Below, piece by piece: positions 57,675 through 64,000 of a stretch of DNA of 64,000 bases. Position numbers and translations under genes: made by a program. The stretch comes from Rhodococcoides fascians A44A (GTDB lineage: Bacteria > Actinomycetota > Actinomycetes > Mycobacteriales > Mycobacteriaceae), in the NCBI RefSeq assembly GCF_000760735.1, contig NZ_JMEX01000008.1:929988-993987 (forward strand), in the 5' to 3' direction. The notes under the pieces were generated by a model. It had not been told where the DNA came from, searched no databases, and saw only the letters and a list, made by a program, of their open reading frames with translations. Numbering within the stretch: the stretch's first letter is position 1; the number at the start of each line of letters is the position of its first letter.

Positions 57675-59519
57675 TCAGGTCGACGCCACCGCGAGCTCGT
57701 GCAGGTCGGCGAATCGCCCCTTCTCCTCGATGAGTTCCGACGGCGTACCGTCCTCGACGATCCGCCCGTTCTCCATCACCAGCACCCTGTCGGCGATGGC
57801 GACGGTGGAAAGCCGGTGCGCGATGATCAGCGCCGTACGGCCCTGCAGAATCGTCTCCAGCGCGCGCTGGACCAGCCGCTCGCTGGGGATGTCGAGGCTG
57901 GAGGTGGCCTCGTCGAGCACGATCACCGCGGGCGCCGCCAGGAACACCCGCGCGAACGCGACGAGTTGACGTTGACCGGAGGAAAGCCGTCCACCGCGTT
58001 TGCGGACGTCGGTGTCGATTCCGTCCGGCAACGTGGAGATGAATTCCGTGAGCCCGACGGCGTCGGCTGCGGCAGCCACCTCGTCGTCCGTCGCCGACGG
58101 TTTGCCGAGGCGAATGTTGTCCGCGACCGATCCGGAGAACAGGAACGACTCCTGCGTGACCATCACGATGTGTCGACGCATGTTCTCGTCACCCAGTTCT
58201 CGGAGGTCGACGCCGTCGAGACGGACCGTTCCCTGCGTCGGGTCGTAGAACCGCGCGAGCAGCTTGGCGAGCGTGGACTTTCCGGCGCCGGTGGCGCCGA
58301 CCATCGCGACGACCTGCCCGGCCGGGATGTGCAGCGAGAATTCCGGTAGCACGACGCGGTCGCCGGTGTAGGCGAAGCGGACTGCGTCGAAGTCGATGTC
58401 CCCTCGCGCACTGTGCAACTCGATCGGATCCGTCGGTGCGTGCACCGACGGTTCTTCTTCCAGCACACCCGAGATCTTCTCCAGCGCGGCCGCTGCCGAC
58501 TGGTAGGCGTTGAAGACCATGGCGAGTTCGTCGAGCGGGCCGTAGAACCGACGCAGATACAGTACGTACGCGGCGAGCACTCCGATGTCCAAGTGTCCGT
58601 TGATCACTCGGTAGCTGCCGAACACGAGGATGATCGCGAGAGTGACGTTTCCGATCCATCGGACGGCGCCGGTGTAGGTGGCCATGCCCCGCAGAGCAGC
58701 CGTCGTCGCGTCGCGATATTCGGTGTCCTCGGTGTTCAGGATCGTGTTGTTTCTTCTCTCACGCCGGAAGACCTGAACGGCGCGAATACCACCCATCGAC
58801 TCGACGAAGTGGACGACGACCTTCGCGATCGCCACTCGCGTCCGCCGGTAACCGGTGCGCTGCCTACGCTGCGACCACCGAGTGATCAACACCAGCGGCA
58901 CGAACCCCGCGAGCACAACCAACGCAAGCGGCACATCGAGATACACCAGGATGATCGCGATACTGACGATGGACAGCACCGCGGACAATGCATCGTTCAG
59001 GGCACTTTCGAGCAGCGTCTGCAGCGACTCGACATCGCTCGTCAGCCGTGAGATGAGCTTGCCCGACGTGTAACGCTCGTGGAAGGACAAGCTCAACCGC
59101 TGGGCATGATCGAACACACGGCCGCGGAGGTCGAACAGAATTGCCTGGCTCAGCCGTCCGGACACCATCAGGAACGTGTACGTGGTGATCGTTCCGAGGA
59201 TGCCGAATGCGATGTAGCCGAAGACGGTCCACGCCAGCGGCGCCCACCTGCCCTCGATCGCAGCCGACACTCCGTGGTCCAACGCGTACGCGATGAACAA
59301 CGGACCGGCGACGAACGCGATGTTGTCGACGACGATGATCGCGAGCGCCAGCAACGCCTGCTTCCGGTACGGCCTCACCAGCGACGCCAACAACCGCCTC
59401 GATCGGCCGGCGAGAATCGAGTTGCCGGTGCGGTCGATGTCGGATTCCTCGTTCGCCACTCCGCGCCAATCGACCGTGTCGTCGTGCGGGCTCTGATCGT
59501 TCTCGTTCTCGTCAGTCAT
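57675..59519 (-). CDS. ABC exporter half-transporter, catalytic-site subunit
   Basis: 614 residues. An acidic N-terminal tail (MTDENENDQSPHDDTVD) precedes six membrane segments. The ATPase has Walker A VGATGAGKST, Walker B VIVLDEATSSLD and IIAHRLST, but its signature is LSSGQRQ. It pairs with the upstream gene, whose Walker B is degenerate and whose signature is canonical, giving one working ATP site. Similar to Rv1272c/Rv1273c-type mycobacterial exporters. The start overlaps the partner gene by 8 bases. Confidence 0.92.
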   Translation of the reverse strand: MTDENENDQSPHDDTVDWRGVANEESDIDRTGNSILAGRSRRLLASLVRPYRKQALLALAIIVVDNIAFVAGPLFIAYALDHGVSAAIEGRWAPLAWTVFGYIAFGILGTITTYTFLMVSGRLSQAILFDLRGRVFDHAQRLSLSFHERYTSGKLISRLTSDVESLQTLLESALNDALSAVLSIVSIAIILVYLDVPLALVVLAGFVPLVLITRWSQRRQRTGYRRTRVAIAKVVVHFVESMGGIRAVQVFRRERRNNTILNTEDTEYRDATTAALRGMATYTGAVRWIGNVTLAIILVFGSYRVINGHLDIGVLAAYVLYLRRFYGPLDELAMVFNAYQSAAAALEKISGVLEEEPSVHAPTDPIELHSARGDIDFDAVRFAYTGDRVVLPEFSLHIPAGQVVAMVGATGAGKSTLAKLLARFYDPTQGTVRLDGVDLRELGDENMRRHIVMVTQESFLFSGSVADNIRLGKPSATDDEVAAAADAVGLTEFISTLPDGIDTDVRKRGGRLSSGQRQLVAFARVFLAAPAVIVLDEATSSLDIPSERLVQRALETILQGRTALIIAHRLSTVAIADRVLVMENGRIVEDGTPSELIEEKGRFADLHELAVAST

Positions 59520-61302
59520 CGAGGGACCCCATCACGTGGCGGTACCGCGTCGACGTCGCCAACAGGCGCTCGTGCGTAGCCTGCTCCACGATTGTTCCGT
59601 TCTCCAGGTAGAGCACTCGGTCTGCGAGTGCGGCAGTCGACGGCCTGTGCGCGACGAGCAGAGTCGTCGAGTGCGTCAGTACGCGTCGTAGATCGCGTTG
59701 CACGAGCGCCTCGGTGCCCACATCCAGCGCGGACAGCGGGTCGTCGAGCACGAGGATTCGAGGCTTGCCGAGAACGGCTCTGGCCAGCGCGAGTCGCTGA
59801 CGCTGTCCGCCGGACAGGCTCATTCCCTGCTCACCGATCCGGGTGTCGAGTCCCCACGGCAGTGCGTCGACGAACTCGCGTGCGTGCGCGACGCCGAGAG
59901 CCTCGTCGACGTCGGCGTCGGTCGCATCGGGTCGACCCAACGCGACGTTCTCGCGGACACTTGCCGAGAACAGCACCGGGTCCTCGAACGCGACCGACAC
60001 CACCGACCGAAGATCCGCGAGCGACATGGTTCTGATGTCGATGCCGTCGACGGTGATGGAACCCGAGGTGACATCGAACAACCGGGGAACCAGATTGGTC
60101 AGCGCGGTCTTGCCGCTACCGGTGACGCCGACGAGGGCAACCGTCTCACCCGGATCGATCCGGAAGTCGACGTCGGTGAGCAGCGCTGCGTCGGAGTCGG
60201 GGAACGCGAATCCGACGCCGCGGAATTCGAGGACACCGCGCGTGCCCTGCGGGAGGGTGACCGGGTCGTCGGGTTCGGTGATGGTCTCCGCCGTGTCCAT
60301 GATTTCCCAGTACCTGTCCGCGGCAGTGCGCGCGTTGTTCAGCTCGGCCAGCAGGAACCCGAATGCTTCGATCGGCCAGAGCAGGAACGCGACGATTGCC
60401 ATGGCCGCGACGAGCATGCCCGCCGTCATCGTCCCCTGGACGATCGAATACGCGCCGAACGCCAGCATCGCACCGATCCCGAGCGGTGGAATCCCGACAA
60501 TCAAGGACCACAGAATGGCAAGGTAGCGAACCTTTTTCATCTCCGTCCCACGCAACGTCGCGGCCTCTCGCAGGAAGCGACGCCCGAGGTGGGCGCTGCG
60601 GCCGAACGCCTTCAGCACCCGGATGCCCTGGATGGACTCCTCGACGGTGGTGGTCACGTCGCCTGCCTGATCCTGCGCATCGCGGGCGACGACCCGGTAC
60701 AGCGTCTCGAACCTGGTGCAGATCACGACCAGCGGAACGGACGTGACCAACATGATCAGCCCGAGCTGCCAGGACTGGAGAAACAGCACTCCGAGGCCGA
60801 CCACCAACGTGACGCTGTTGATAATGATGAACGGCCCGACGAACGCGACGAACCGTCGCAGCGAGGACAAGTCGGCGATGGCGCGGGAAAGCAGCTGACC
60901 CGATTCCCAGCCCTCGTGAGCGGATACCGACAACCGCTGCAACTTCTCGAAAACCGTTGCTCTGGCCGATATCTCGAACTGACTCGACGGCCCGGACACC
61001 AAGTAGCGCCGGATCCAGATACCCACGGCATCGATCGTGCCCAGCAACAGCACCAACGCCGCCGGCCACCACACACCGGCGAAATTGCCGTCGGTGATGG
61101 GGCCGTCGATGACGCCCTGCAGCACCAGCGGAATCACCAGACCCGTCAGCGTGGCGACGATGGACGCAGCGATCGACCCGATGAAGTACCACTTGTACGG
61201 GGCCAGAAACGGTACGAACCTCGCCAGCGAACTGGGTGCGTCCTGCCGAAGGTTCGGCACTGCAGCCGTCGTCTCCTGCGTTTCCAGTACACCCGTCGAC
61301 AC
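59512..61302 (-). CDS. ABC exporter half-transporter, degenerate-site subunit
   Basis: 596 residues from GTG 61302, chosen because GGGAGAG lies 6 bases before it; an ATG 13 codons upstream has no ribosome site. Six membrane segments, then Walker A VGVTGSGKTA, signature LSGGQRQ, and Walker B ILVLDDPLSALD with Asp in place of the catalytic Glu. It is the degenerate half of a heterodimeric exporter with the following gene. The substrate is unknown. It is divergent from the restriction-modification genes. Confidence 0.92.
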   Translation of the reverse strand: MSTGVLETQETTAAVPNLRQDAPSSLARFVPFLAPYKWYFIGSIAASIVATLTGLVIPLVLQGVIDGPITDGNFAGVWWPAALVLLLGTIDAVGIWIRRYLVSGPSSQFEISARATVFEKLQRLSVSAHEGWESGQLLSRAIADLSSLRRFVAFVGPFIIINSVTLVVGLGVLFLQSWQLGLIMLVTSVPLVVICTRFETLYRVVARDAQDQAGDVTTTVEESIQGIRVLKAFGRSAHLGRRFLREAATLRGTEMKKVRYLAILWSLIVGIPPLGIGAMLAFGAYSIVQGTMTAGMLVAAMAIVAFLLWPIEAFGFLLAELNNARTAADRYWEIMDTAETITEPDDPVTLPQGTRGVLEFRGVGFAFPDSDAALLTDVDFRIDPGETVALVGVTGSGKTALTNLVPRLFDVTSGSITVDGIDIRTMSLADLRSVVSVAFEDPVLFSASVRENVALGRPDATDADVDEALGVAHAREFVDALPWGLDTRIGEQGMSLSGGQRQRLALARAVLGKPRILVLDDPLSALDVGTEALVQRDLRRVLTHSTTLLVAHRPSTAALADRVLYLENGTIVEQATHERLLATSTRYRHVMGSLDD

Positions 61303-61393
61303 GTTTGCTCTCCCTACTCGGCCGTGCGTGAATGGTTTCATCGCGACAGCACTTCGACCAACCGATTTTTCGACTGCTGAATTCCATCGTCGA

Positions 61394-61413
61394 ACCTGAA
61401 CCATTGTTCAGGT
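61394..61413. promoter_or_regulatory. Inverted repeat between the ABC and methyltransferase genes
   Basis: ACCTGAAC (61394-61401) and GTTCAGGT (61406-61413) are exact complements around CATT. It is roughly equidistant from both divergent starts and looks like an operator for a dimeric repressor; no regulator gene is adjacent. Confidence 0.5.
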
Positions 61414-61507
61414 CAAGCACGCCTCGGCCCTGCTACCGTGCGCCTGCGAAAACCTGTCGTACTTCTCGAGTAACGTTCTCCACGAGTTTCGGTTACGGGA
61501 GAGAAGG

Positions 61508-62692
61508 GTGCACGTGGGTTCGCGATCGATGGTCGGGCTGTTCGCCGGGATCGGCGGGCTCGAGTTGGGGCTCTCGGAGCAGGGCTGGTCGACGGAATTG
61601 CTGTGCGAAATCGACCCCGGCGCCGGCGCGGTTCTCGCTGCTCACTTTCCCGATGTGCCGCTTCACCGTGATGTCACCAAGCTCCGAGCGCTGCCGTCGG
61701 GCACCGAGCTCGTCGCAGCCGGATTTCCGTGCCAGGACCTGTCGCAGGCGGGGCGCACGGCGGGCATCACCGGGGAACGCTCCGGGCTCGTCGACGAGGT
61801 TTTCCGTCTGGTCAAGCGCCGAAACGGGCCTCGATGGTTGTTGATCGAGAACGTTCCCTTCATGCTGCAACTCGGCCGCGGCGCCGCGATGCGTCACATC
61901 ACCGACGCCCTGTCGGATCTCGGGTACATGTGGGCCTACCGCGTCGTCGACGCCAGGTCGTTCGGTCTTCCGCAACGCCGTCAGCGAGTCCTCATGCTCG
62001 CATCCCGCACCGAGGACCCCCGCGAAATCCTGTTCGCGCAGGACGAAGGCCCGCTTCCCGACGGTGACCCGTCGGAGCAGCCGTGCGGTTTCTACTGGAC
62101 CGAGGGCACCCGTGGGCTCGGCTGGGCAGTCAACGCCGTTCCGACGCTGAAGGGCGGCTCGTCCCTCGGTATCGCCAGTCCCCCGGCTGTTCGGTTGCCG
62201 TCGGGCGAGATCGTCACGCCGGGGATCGTCGGCGCGGAGCGACTGCAGGGGTTCGACCCGGACTGGACTGCACCGGCGCTCGGTCTGCCGGGGGTCAGGG
62301 CCGGGCACCGATGGAAGCTCGTCGGCAACGCGGTGAGCGTTCGGATGGCGTCGTGGGTCGCCGCGCAGATCGAGCGCCCGCAGGTCCACGACGACTCCGA
62401 CGACGTTCAGATCCTCCCCGGTCAAGCCTGGCCCGCCGCCGCGTGGGGCGCGAAGGGCTCGGCGTACCGCGTGCACCGCTCGACGTGGCCGGTGCACGAG
62501 CCCTACGAGAACCTCAGCGACTTTCTCGACGATTCCCAGCTGCTCTCGGCCCGGGCGACGGCCGGATTCCTCAAGCGCGCTCGGATGGGCAATCTTCGGT
62601 TCCAACCGGGATTTCTCGACGACGTCGAGTCCCACCTCGACCGTATGGGCGGGCATCCCAGCCCGACGTCTCGTGCAGTCCCGGCCGCATGA
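61508..62692 (+). CDS. DNA (cytosine-5) methyltransferase
   Basis: 394 residues. Motif I LFAGIGGLELG, motif IV with catalytic Cys75 (GFPCQDLSQAGR), motif VI ENV (114-116), motif VIII QRRQR (156-160) and motif X LVGNAVSV are present in order. It methylates C5 of cytosine in its target site. About 90 residues extend beyond motif X, longer than minimal enzymes. GTG 61508 is the first possible start; GTG 61514 is better spaced from AGAAGGG. The next gene overlaps by 4 bases, and vsr follows, so this is a type II R-M locus. Confidence 0.93.
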   Translation: MHVGSRSMVGLFAGIGGLELGLSEQGWSTELLCEIDPGAGAVLAAHFPDVPLHRDVTKLRALPSGTELVAAGFPCQDLSQAGRTAGITGERSGLVDEVFRLVKRRNGPRWLLIENVPFMLQLGRGAAMRHITDALSDLGYMWAYRVVDARSFGLPQRRQRVLMLASRTEDPREILFAQDEGPLPDGDPSEQPCGFYWTEGTRGLGWAVNAVPTLKGGSSLGIASPPAVRLPSGEIVTPGIVGAERLQGFDPDWTAPALGLPGVRAGHRWKLVGNAVSVRMASWVAAQIERPQVHDDSDDVQILPGQAWPAAAWGAKGSAYRVHRSTWPVHEPYENLSDFLDDSQLLSARATAGFLKRARMGNLRFQPGFLDDVESHLDRMGGHPSPTSRAVPAA

Positions 62693-63516
62693 GCGACCAC
62701 CTGTTCCCCGATCCACCGGCACTCGCCCGGCCGCTTGCCCTCGCCGGCGACAAGCCCGCGCCGGACGCCGATCGCAGTGACAAGAAGAACTACGCGCAGC
62801 GGCTCTCGAACCACCTGGCGCAAACCGTCGCCGACGCCCTGCGCCCGCACTATCCCAACATCACTCCCGACGCGATGGGCGTCGGCCAGGAAGCACAGGT
62901 CGACGTCGCGAAAGGCCGCAAGCGGCTGGATGTCAAAGCGCTCGACCCCACGCTGGGACTGATTCTGTGCGTCTCCATCAAGACGTACAGCTTCCGGGAC
63001 TTCAGCCCCCGGACCGGCAAGTTCGGCCGCTGGACCAAGAACATCGTCCGCAACGACCACGAGTTGCGCGGTGAGGCCATGGTCCTACACCAGCGCCAGC
63101 CGTACAGCGTGCTGATCGCCGTGATGTTCGAGCCCTTCGCCACGTGCGACGACGGTGACGCCTCCAAGGCCAGCGACATCGGCAAGTCCTCCTTCGCGCA
63201 CCACGTCACGACGCTGTCCAAGCGGTCGGGTCGCGGCAAACGCGCTGTCGTCGGCGGAACCGGCAAGATGTGGGTCGACCTCGGCGCCGAGGACACTCGG
63301 TACGACCTGTTCGAGAAAGTCTTCATCGGCCTCTACGACCCCGACGGTGAAGTCCGGTTCTTCGACGTCGACGAATCCCCTCCCCGCAACGGCAGGCCGT
63401 CGGACACTCAGACCTTGTCCTTCGACGACTTCGTCTCCGTCGTCCACGGCGAAGTCGAGCGCCGCAACAAATTCGCGCCCACGTGGTCCGAGCCCGAGGA
63501 CAGCGAAGACGGCTAG
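62689..63516 (+). CDS. Putative type II restriction endonuclease linked to the methyltransferase
   Basis: 275 residues. I do not recognise a named family. Position between a C5 methyltransferase (4-base overlap) and vsr makes it the probable restriction enzyme. A PD-(D/E)xK-like core may be Asp81 (RLDVKALD) followed after 14 residues by Ser96-Ile-Lys98 on a hydrophobic strand (LGLILCVSIKTY); Glu68 could supply a further ligand. The following RDFSPRTGKFGRWTKNIVRNDHEL segment is basic. The usual Glu/Asp two residues before Lys98 is Ser, so the assignment needs a structural comparison. No signal peptide or membrane segment. Confidence 0.75.
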   Translation: MSDHLFPDPPALARPLALAGDKPAPDADRSDKKNYAQRLSNHLAQTVADALRPHYPNITPDAMGVGQEAQVDVAKGRKRLDVKALDPTLGLILCVSIKTYSFRDFSPRTGKFGRWTKNIVRNDHELRGEAMVLHQRQPYSVLIAVMFEPFATCDDGDASKASDIGKSSFAHHVTTLSKRSGRGKRAVVGGTGKMWVDLGAEDTRYDLFEKVFIGLYDPDGEVRFFDVDESPPRNGRPSDTQTLSFDDFVSVVHGEVERRNKFAPTWSEPEDSEDG

Positions 63517-63525
63517 GTGAGACCG

Positions 63526-63531
63526 TAACGT
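63526..63531 (+). promoter_or_regulatory. -10 element for leaderless transcription of vsr
   Basis: TAACGT (TANNNT) ends 6 bases before the GTG of vsr, so vsr may be transcribed separately from the upstream pair. Confidence 0.4.
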
Positions 63532-63537
63532 AGGGGT

Positions 63538-63984
63538 GTGGGGAGACCGGTCACCGATGCCGCTACGAGTGCGCGGCTGAGCAAGCAACGGCGACGCGAC
63601 ACCAAGCCCGAGGTTGCGCTTCGACGAGAACTGCACCGGCTCGGCCTGCGATATTTCGTCGACCGTGCCCCGCTGAAGGGTATGAGGCGTCGGGCCGACG
63701 TTGTTTTTCCTCGCCGAAAGGTTGCCGTGTACGTCGATGGCTGCTTCTGGCACAGCTGCCCCGTTCATGCGACGAAACCGCGCAACAACGCCCAGTGGTG
63801 GGCGGACAAACTCGCCGCCAACGTCGCACGTGATCGCGACACCGACGCGCGCCTCGAAGCCGAAGGGTGGACCGTCGTCCGAGTCTGGGAGCACGAACCC
63901 GTCACCGACGCCGCAGCACTCGTCCTGCACGCCCTCGAATCCTCGCCCCCCTTCGGGAGCGAACGTGGCGTTCGGTCAGTCTGA
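63538..63984 (+). CDS. vsr: Very short patch repair endonuclease
   Basis: 148 residues from GTG. Vsr motifs: TKPEVALRREL, RRADVVFPRRKVAVYVDGCFWHSCPVH (catalytic Asp, zinc/His residues and aromatic wedge), NAQWWADKLAANVARDRD, and GWTVVRVWEHE. It nicks 5' of T in T:G mismatches created by deamination of 5-methylcytosine, protecting sites of the neighbouring methyltransferase. It is 21 bases after the putative restriction gene. Its last codons lie in a perfect 13-bp hairpin. Confidence 0.94.
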   Translation: MGRPVTDAATSARLSKQRRRDTKPEVALRRELHRLGLRYFVDRAPLKGMRRRADVVFPRRKVAVYVDGCFWHSCPVHATKPRNNAQWWADKLAANVARDRDTDARLEAEGWTVVRVWEHEPVTDAAALVLHALESSPPFGSERGVRSV

Positions 63985-63996
63985 CTGACCGAACGC
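63968..63996. terminator. Hairpin at the 3' end of vsr
   Basis: GCGTTCGGTCAGT (63968-63980) and ACTGACCGAACGC (63984-63996) form a perfect 13-bp stem with a 3-base loop. The left arm is within the last vsr codons. The core matches the hairpins at 31471 and 44224. Confidence 0.7.
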
Positions 63997-64000
63997 GACG

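Noticed and set aside
61303..63984. Genomic island or prophage carrying the R-M locus
   Set aside because: No integrase, tRNA-end repeat, transposase or composition shift is visible within the window; the right flank is not available.

Overview
The window is high-GC DNA from an actinobacterium of the mycolate-containing group, most likely Rhodococcus or a close Nocardiaceae relative. Support comes from a complete mce lipid-import operon, a mycobacterial-type integration host factor, an actinobacterial tadA/tadA-associated pair beside tyrA, the dnaX/ffs/aspartate aminotransferase neighbourhood known from Mycobacterium, DtxR/IdeR-like iron boxes, and many TANNNT -10 elements placed for leaderless transcription. 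Coding density is very high. No gene-free stretch exceeds 300 bases; the longest is 15662-15955, which holds only degenerate copies of a short dispersed repeat.

Layout. 1-9196: the 3' end of a fadD-type acyl-CoA synthetase, then two YrbE permeases, six Mce proteins (MceE a lipoprotein) and one Mce-associated protein, mostly joined by 4-base overlaps. 9431-12252: mihF, a KhtT/KhtU-like K+/H+ antiporter pair, a 34-bp-period repeat array and a GntR/FCD regulator. 12289-15661: fadA-fadB, the beta-oxidation pair. 15956-20830: a small unknown protein, dnaX, an HhH-GPD-like protein, a transglutaminase-like protein and phoU. 20953-24669: a secreted lipase and a TetR/DHA2-efflux divergent pair. 24745-26388: aspartate aminotransferase, SRP RNA and tRNA-Ser(GGA). 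26475-29682: a 3-hydroxybutyrate dehydrogenase/MHS transporter operon divergent from a LysR regulator.

29753-36836: a queuosine-related set (gluQ, yhhQ, tgt) surrounds an operon of SDR, diiron ferritin-like protein, Baeyer-Villiger-type flavoprotein and MerR regulator. 36865-43576: TetR, MmpL and a heterodimeric ABC exporter. 43690-49569: an Rrf2 regulator, a sterol-desaturase-like enzyme, YceI, a PHP phosphoesterase, two lipoproteins, an FBP zinc-finger protein and a TetR regulator. 49789-54103: an IrtAB-like ABC pair and a separate siderophore-interacting flavoprotein, each with an iron-box-like sequence. 54205-57668: tRNA-Ser(CGA), csbD, tadA and its partner, tyrA, a glycolipid-binding-domain protein and a small unknown protein. 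57675-61302: a second heterodimeric ABC exporter. 61508-63984: a cytosine-5 methyltransferase, a likely restriction enzyme and Vsr, which together look like a type II restriction-modification locus with mismatch repair.

The genes suggest a lipid- and sterol-using soil bacterium: Mce import, fatty-acid activation and beta-oxidation, ketone-body-type uptake, several oxidoreductases and multiple exporters. The features most worth a second look are the diiron/flavoprotein operon with its inverted-repeat operator, a tRNA-guanine transglycosylase with a remodelled base-binding loop, the short dispersed repeat family that also enters the coding start of the flavoprotein gene, the split IrtA-like siderophore module, and the unrecognised protein between the methyltransferase and Vsr.
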